Shown here: positions 22,251-25,444 of the stretch, one piece after another
Layout of the letters: the number at the start of each line of letters is the position of its first letter
How positions within the stretch are numbered: position 1 is the stretch's first letter
Virus record (IMG/VR): IMGVR_UViG_3300027754_000397
Span: 1-25,444 of that record
Strand: one strand, 5' to 3'
DNA from: a virus
Length of the DNA: 25,444 nucleotides
Position numbers and translations under genes: made by a program
Notes under the pieces: generated by a model
What the model saw: the letters and a program-made list of their open reading frames with translations, nothing else
Told to the model about the DNA's origin: nothing
Databases searched by the model: none

Positions 22251-22255
22251 ACACT

Positions 22256-22282
22256 ATTATAGCCATATTCAGAATTTGTCAA
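22256..22282 (-). promoter_or_regulatory. Sigma70-type promoter for major capsid gene
   Basis: On the minus strand a perfect TTGACA (22282-22277) and perfect TATAAT (22261-22256) are separated by 15 bases. Both boxes are consensus, but the spacer is two shorter than optimal, which usually lowers strength. Transcription should start near 22249. The promoter follows the stop of the 33-residue microprotein by nine bases and drives the capsid, decoration and tail genes. Confidence 0.6.
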
Positions 22283-22291
22283 TACCCTATT

Positions 22292-22393
22292 TTAAAATAT
22301 TTCATATCTTTTACAACAAGAGCAATACATCCACACCTTGCCACTAGTCAACTCTGCTACTTCTATACTTCCACCACAAGCACATATCCTCAT
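22292..22393 (-). CDS. 33-residue Cys-rich zinc-ribbon-like microprotein
   Basis: A frame from ATG 22393 to TAA 22294-22292 encodes 33 residues with five Cys: C4-x-C6 near the start and C24-x-C26-C27 near the end, with GG after the first pair and KRY after the second. This is the spacing of a minimal zinc ribbon (two knuckles about 18 residues apart). AGGAG (minus strand) nine bases ahead of the ATG is a good ribosome-binding site. Knuckle geometry, the ribosome-binding site and placement just before the capsid promoter support a real gene; the small size argues caution. A role in nucleic-acid or protein binding is inferred. Part of the ribosome-binding region (22395-22402) is complementary to the loop of the RNA at 22658-22759. 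Confidence 0.55.
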   Translation of the reverse strand: MRICACGGSIEVAELTSGKVWMYCSCCKRYEIF

Positions 22394-22403
22394 TGCTGCT
22401 ATC

Positions 22404-22622
22404 TCCTATAACTGCCCTATGGTGAATGTTGGAGCAAAGCACAGCCTTACCGTGGTAAAGACCAACAGTTCGCTTATGCTTTGAGGTATGCCCTACGGAG
22501 CCATGCCATCGCATCACACTGAACAGACTTGCAGTCATTGCTGACCTACCACCTGGCTCTATTCTTAGCCCACCATTCCTGCTTTGGCTTGCCGTGTAAC
22601 AGGTTTATTTAACAGACTACCA
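22404..22622 (-). other. Intergenic stretch without a confident gene
   Basis: These about 220 bases lie between the folded RNA and the microprotein. I see a 6-pair hairpin with a CACG loop (22445-22460) and an 8-base direct repeat, AACAGACT, at 22522-22529 and 22611-22618. Frames of 64 and 23 residues exist on the minus strand but have poor ribosome-binding sites and no family likeness. No tRNA T-arm is found. Confidence 0.4.
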
Positions 22623-22650
22623 CTGACGTACCGCATAGCCTGCGAGTCAG
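22623..22650 (-). other. Hairpin following the folded RNA
   Basis: On the minus strand CTGAC (22650-22646) pairs with GTCAG (22627-22623), and inside it CGCA (22644-22641) pairs with TGCG (22635-22632) around a five-base loop. It sits seven bases after the T-run that ends the candidate small RNA. It may cap a processed downstream transcript. No T-run follows it, so it is not a terminator. Confidence 0.4.
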
Positions 22651-22657
22651 GAAAACG

Positions 22658-22759
22658 AAAAAACCCTCAAGTTCTAGCTTTCCACATAGCAGCGTGTCCC
22701 TTTCGGGATAGAAAGCCAGAGCTTGAAGGCTTTGGGTTGTCTAACTGCTATGCTTGACA
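22658..22759 (-). ncRNA. Candidate pseudoknotted small RNA with own promoter and terminator
   Basis: Predicted minus-strand RNA of about 102 nt. It begins near 22759, downstream of the promoter at 22766-22793, and ends in six T (22663-22658). The main stem pairs 22738-22734 with 22666-22662 (AACCC/GGGTT), then 22726-22722 with 22671-22667, then 22720-22711 with 22682-22673 (ten pairs, one G-U). Inside it a UCCC-GAAA-GGGA hairpin (22708-22697) carries a GNRA tetraloop. The loop segment CTGCTATG (22692-22685) is perfectly complementary to CATAGCAG (22752-22745) at the RNA's 5' end, an 8-pair potential pseudoknot. The GNRA loop and T-run both favour the minus strand. I recognise no known RNA family. 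Fold drawn by eye, without energy calculation. Confidence 0.5.
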
Positions 22760-22765
22760 GAATCT

Positions 22766-22793
22766 ATTATGCCAAAAAAAAAACCCCTGTCAA
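22766..22793 (-). promoter_or_regulatory. Sigma70-type promoter embedded in a terminator
   Basis: On the minus strand TTGACA (22793-22788) and CATAAT (22771-22766, five of six consensus) are 16 bases apart, and TGG before the -10 gives an extended -10 (TGnCATAAT). The -35 is the loop plus one stem base of the scaffold-gene terminator, and the terminator's T-run forms most of the spacer. Start of transcription would be near 22759, exactly ahead of the folded RNA. Confidence 0.5.
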
Positions 22794-22798
22794 GGGGT
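22774..22798 (-). terminator. Intrinsic terminator after scaffold gene
   Basis: On the minus strand ACCCC (22798-22794) pairs with GGGGT (22787-22783) around a six-base TTGACA loop, with ten T ending at 22774 immediately following (the last stem base is the first T). It lies 28 bases after the scaffold stop. The stem is short but GC-rich and the T-run is long, so termination of portal-scaffold transcripts here is likely, leaving capsid genes to a separate promoter. Confidence 0.8.
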
Positions 22799-22825
22799 CA
22801 AACTCCAACAGGAGATCATGCCAAC

Positions 22826-23593
22826 TCAACCATACATCTTATCGAACAGCTTTTCAACTTTAGCACGATAGGCAGGATTGGTCTTGTACTCAGGGTTTCC
22901 TACCATTTGCTCTAGCTCATCTTTAGACACAGAGCCACCAGAATCGTTTTTAAGCGTCTCTGTTGGCACTCTGCCCTCATACGTCTCTCTTAACTTTTGG
23001 AGCGTTCTAATGCCCTTTGCCGTGTCTCCCCAGCGGGTAAACTCGGTAAACTCATCTTGGCTCCAAATACCTTTGCTAACCATGCCCCTACCCCACTGAG
23101 CCATATTGGTAACAATAGCTTTGGCATTAGGTCCAAGATCTTCCAACTCTTGTTGAATAGATTGTTTCGTTTGTGCAACATTGTCGTTGCCAATGCCTGT
23201 AACTTCCCGTGCCAGGTCTTCAAAAGCTTGTTGGCTGATGCCATACTTTTGCGCCCATCCAACATAAGACTTCACTACTGGGTCATCCCCTTTGAGTCCC
23301 AATGTCTCAATGTCGTACTCGCCATTCTCTGGGGGTTTGTGGCCACCAGCTCGAAACTTCTTTTCCAACTCTACATAAGACTTGCTAATTCCTTCTAAAT
23401 CGGGAGCTGCTTCGTCTTTGTTCCAAAACTTCTCAGGCCAAAAGTCTGGTCTTTCAAGTGGTGTATCGTCTGCTTGTGGGTCACCTTGTACGTGACTGAT
23501 CGATTGCTCTTGGCCCTCGGTTATCTGCGCCTCTGGTGCATCCTCAGATGCTGCAGATTCAAGCAGGCCAGGGTTGTCATTTGCTTCGCTCAT
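22826..23593 (-). CDS. Capsid assembly scaffolding protein (255 aa)
   Basis: A 255-residue scaffold of the T7 gp9 type, which guides capsid assembly and leaves the mature head. The N-terminus (1-55) is acidic and disordered. RPDFWPEKFWNKDE (about 48-61) followed by SKSYVELEKKFRAGGHKPPENGEYDI (about 70-95) is the standard start in this family, with DDPVVKSYVGWAQKYGISQQAFEDL after it. The C-terminus (about 220-255) is helical and basic, the capsid-binding end by analogy. Its ATG overlaps the previous stop (ATGA). Position between the Bbp19-like gene and the capsid gene is canonical. Length is close to T7 gp9 (307 residues) but shorter. Confidence 0.9.
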   Translation of the reverse strand: MSEANDNPGLLESAASEDAPEAQITEGQEQSISHVQGDPQADDTPLERPDFWPEKFWNKDEAAPDLEGISKSYVELEKKFRAGGHKPPENGEYDIETLGLKGDDPVVKSYVGWAQKYGISQQAFEDLAREVTGIGNDNVAQTKQSIQQELEDLGPNAKAIVTNMAQWGRGMVSKGIWSQDEFTEFTRWGDTAKGIRTLQKLRETYEGRVPTETLKNDSGGSVSKDELEQMVGNPEYKTNPAYRAKVEKLFDKMYG

Positions 23594-23847
23594 CGTTGTT
23601 TCGCCTTTCTAATGCGGTTTTCAATATCTCGGATCACACTGTTTTGTCCTTCTCTGAACATTCCTAGTGAAGACTCCGAGCCTGGTTGCCAACATGGTTG
23701 CTCAAGATAAAACTCTCGCAGCCACGCCAACACTTTTTGACCTTCAGCGCTGGCAAAGGTTTTTGCCACCTGGAGGTTCAGATCTACCCTGTCTTGATCA
23801 GGTTCATAGGCAGCAGGCTCTGCCTCTAGGTCATCCCACCCGCTCAC
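23590..23847 (-). CDS. Bbp19-like small phage protein (85 aa)
   Basis: An 85-residue protein like Bordetella phage BPP-1 Bbp19. Matching pattern: KTFASAEGQKVLAWLREFYLEQP (about 29-51), then a GSESSLGMFREGQNSVIRDI segment (about 56-75) and a basic end. These proteins stand between portal and scaffold in many podoviruses. Function is not known to me; an assembly accessory role is inferred from position. The start codon is GTG at 23847, overlapping the preceding stop as GTGA, and its own stop overlaps the scaffold start as ATGA. The acidic N-terminus is probably disordered. No membrane segment. Confidence 0.78.
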   Translation of the reverse strand: MSGWDDLEAEPAAYEPDQDRVDLNLQVAKTFASAEGQKVLAWLREFYLEQPCWQPGSESSLGMFREGQNSVIRDIENRIRKAKQR

Positions 23848-24167
23848 TTAGGTGGCTCCATGATTTCGTCAGGTCCAGCAAATGGAGACTTCTCCTGGTC
23901 AACTCGCACCTTTGCGTGATCCATAGCTTTTTGCAATATGGACGGTGGCATATTGTCAAAAAATTTAGATGATTTAACTGGCGTCTTTAGTAAGTAATCC
24001 AACTCTTGCTTAGACAAAGATGGGACTATTAGTGGAATCTCCATCTCTTTGCCATAGATGCCTACGCCTATCGATATCTCAGTAGATACACCACCACCAG
24101 GGCGCTTTAATTCACCAAAGAACCCCATGCCTTTTTGAGTTTTGTCTGCTCTTTGACCATAGTCCAT
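23844..24167 (-). CDS. Conserved podovirus protein after portal (107 aa)
   Basis: A 107-residue protein with a recognisable pattern: MDYGQRADKTQKGMGFFGELKRPGG, then VSTEISIGVGIYGKEMEIPLIVPSLSKQELDYLL (about 27-60), then a C-terminal KAMDHAKVRVDQEKSPFAGP. Proteins with GVSTE.SIGV and an E(I/T)P.(L/I)VP motif are common beside virion genes in many phages, sometimes as domains of larger proteins. No function is established to my knowledge. It overlaps the portal stop by one base (TAATG) and passes to the Bbp19-like gene by GTGA. Likely soluble and small-domain; an assembly or head-tail accessory role is inferred from context only. Confidence 0.75.
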   Translation of the reverse strand: MDYGQRADKTQKGMGFFGELKRPGGGVSTEISIGVGIYGKEMEIPLIVPSLSKQELDYLLKTPVKSSKFFDNMPPSILQKAMDHAKVRVDQEKSPFAGPDEIMEPPK

Positions 24168-25444
24168 TACATACCTCCCGCTGGTGCTGCAGCTGCTGGC
24201 GCTGGTAAGGTCTGCTGCTGCTGTTGTGCCATGGCTGCAGCCTGTGCCATCTGTTGCATGAGAGCTGCACGTTCCTCGGCAGTGGCTCTCACAATCTGAG
24301 GAACACCTAGTTTGTCAGCAATGTAATCCACCGCAGCGCCTGCCTTAATAGCCAACTGAGCCTCTGGACCCATGCCTTGTGCTATTTGCATGAACTGCAA
24401 TATGTTGTTAATCTCATCCATGTTCTGAGCCATTGCCAATGGGCTAACGGGAGACACCTTGACCTCCAACCCATTTACACGCAATGGCAAATCAATCATG
24501 CCATTTTGATCCATGACTTCCAATATCTTGGTTACCAATGGAATCATTGTTTCGTTTATCAATCGTCCAAATGCAGAGCCAAGGTTTTGAGCCAGCTCCT
24601 TCATGCGCTCTACCACCTCAGTGGCAGATCTGGCCGACATATTGTCTGGTGGCAGGCTCTCATCGAGCAGTGTGCGCTTGATGGATTGCACCAGGTCATT
24701 GATCACCAGCTGGGAGACGTTGAAGTCACCAGCACGTGGCAGCGGTTTAAGCGCCTCACCCTGTGGTCCACCATTCCTGGCCACTGGAATGATCGCCCCA
24801 GGCGTGATCTTCACATTGGCTGGGTTTAGCACACCATCATCAGCTGCCGTGTAGACACCAGTGATGGCCAGGCTTGCATTCTTGAGCAATAACTCTTTGA
24901 CCTTGTTAAGAGTCTTGATGTCTGGCAATGCAGTCAATACAGGTCCACGCCCATATATTTCCCCTGCCACTTTCATATATCGTGATACCACCCAAGGACT
25001 AGACTTTAATTTGCGATAAACAATTTCAGTCTTGCTCTTTTCGTGGATAACATAATAATTAAAATCACCCTTTGCTATGTCAAGCACTGTAGCCTCGATG
25101 AGATCAATATCCTCTGTAGGCTTTTCGCTAATACGTTGTTGCAAGTCTTGTGGTATGTTGGCATCTTTCCATTGCATCTGGATAGACTCGCCCTTAATAC
25201 GCATCTTGCGATACACGTTGTCTACTTGGCCATTAACGCCTTCTTCAAAGCTGACCAAGTATTGTGGAACAGGAATAAAGTTGATGGGGTTTACCGCATC
25301 GCCTGGCTGCACAAGCATTACTGCAGTACCCACAGACAGATCGAGCAAGAACTCACCCATTGCAATATCAAAATTAGACTGCTTGAGTACAGCAAACATC
25401 TTGTCTGCGTAAAGATCTAATGCACGTTGTGCCTCAGATTTGCG
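24167..25444 (-). CDS. Portal protein (head-tail connector), 5' partial
   Basis: The last 425 residues of a T7 gp8-type portal, the dodecameric ring at the packaging vertex. The frame is open to the window edge (25444), so the ATG at 25399 is internal and the N-terminal part lies outside. Visible marks: TAVMLVQPGDAVNPINFIPVPQYLVSFEEG, then KSSPWVVSRYMKVAGEIYGRGPVLTALPDIKTLN, the wing/stem signature of podovirus connectors, then LLLKNASLAITGVYTAADDG and LLDESLPPDNMSARSATEV near the middle. The C-terminus is Gln/Ala-rich (QMAQAAAMAQQQQQ), the flexible crown or barrel end. It heads the leftward late block seen here. The terminase genes are not in the window. Confidence 0.93.
   Translation of the reverse strand, partial: RKSEAQRALDLYADKMFAVLKQSNFDIAMGEFLLDLSVGTAVMLVQPGDAVNPINFIPVPQYLVSFEEGVNGQVDNVYRKMRIKGESIQMQWKDANIPQDLQQRISEKPTEDIDLIEATVLDIAKGDFNYYVIHEKSKTEIVYRKLKSSPWVVSRYMKVAGEIYGRGPVLTALPDIKTLNKVKELLLKNASLAITGVYTAADDGVLNPANVKITPGAIIPVARNGGPQGEALKPLPRAGDFNVSQLVINDLVQSIKRTLLDESLPPDNMSARSATEVVERMKELAQNLGSAFGRLINETMIPLVTKILEVMDQNGMIDLPLRVNGLEVKVSPVSPLAMAQNMDEINNILQFMQIAQGMGPEAQLAIKAGAAVDYIADKLGVPQIVRATAEERAALMQQMAQAAAMAQQQQQTLPAPAAAAPAGGM

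Noticed and set aside
22344-22538. 64-residue minus-strand frame between scaffold and capsid genes
   Set aside because: Ribosome-binding site is weak, composition is an odd Ser/His/Arg mix without a recognisable pattern, and it overlaps the better-supported 33-residue Cys-rich frame. Kept out of the gene list but could be rechecked by conservation.
22400-22620. tRNA-like fragments (a GGTGGTAG D-loop-like segment and GACTGCAAGTC resembling a Cys anticodon arm)
   Set aside because: No T-arm with the TTCRA pattern and no acceptor stem could be paired.
22565-22636. 23-residue minus-strand frame after the folded RNA
   Set aside because: Start lies inside a hairpin, with only GCAGG two bases upstream as ribosome-binding site, and no family likeness.
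1-25444. CRISPR arrays, insertion sequences, integrase attachment sites
   Set aside because: No regularly spaced direct repeats, no transposase frame with terminal inverted repeats, and no integrase gene were found.

Overview
This window is part of a double-stranded DNA bacteriophage genome: a T7-like podovirus virion module joined to a short early/recombination module. Gene identity supports this: a T7 gp8-type portal, scaffold, capsid, tail tubular A and B proteins, three internal-virion/ejection proteins and a T7 gp17-type fibre N-terminus lie in canonical order. A nested Rz/Rz1 spanin pair means the host is Gram-negative. The moderate G+C and the style of the proteins resemble uncultured aquatic podoviruses, perhaps of Proteobacteria, but the host cannot be read from this sequence. 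No RNA polymerase gene is visible, and the promoter-like sites found are sigma70-type, so host polymerase probably transcribes this part.

Layout. (1) Positions 1-140, minus strand: the start of a ribbon-helix-helix regulator that runs off the left edge. (2) 141-277: a divergent control region with two copies of TGCTTGCA, each touching a candidate -10. (3) 278-3604, plus strand: eight tightly coupled early genes: four tiny proteins, an HNH endonuclease in A-rich DNA, a winged-helix protein, a YqaJ-type exonuclease and an ERF-type annealing protein. The last two form a two-component recombination system. (4) 3587-25444, minus strand: one long late block that meets the early block tail to tail with an 18-base overlap. 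Read in its own direction (right to left) it holds portal (5' partial), two small conserved proteins, scaffold, a 687-base intergenic region, major capsid protein, a probable decoration protein, tail tubes A and B, three internal virion proteins plus a fourth large LPD38-like protein, four fibre/receptor-binding genes, small fibre-associated proteins, and a lysis cassette (XhlA-like protein, several small membrane proteins, a lipoprotein, holin-like protein, nested spanins, GH19 endolysin).

The most unusual part is the scaffold-capsid gap (22139-22825). On the minus strand it contains, in order: a strong terminator whose loop is also a perfect -35 box; an extended -10 at 16-base spacing; a roughly 100-nt folded RNA with an 8-bp potential pseudoknot and its own terminator; a 33-residue cysteine-rich microprotein whose ribosome-binding region is complementary (8 nt) to the RNA's loop; then a second promoter and a folded leader for the capsid gene. 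I read this as a candidate undescribed small-RNA/microprotein control cassette for capsid expression. Everything beyond the sequence patterns is inference.

Most late genes are joined by ATGA, GTGA or TAATG overlaps, so translational coupling is likely throughout.
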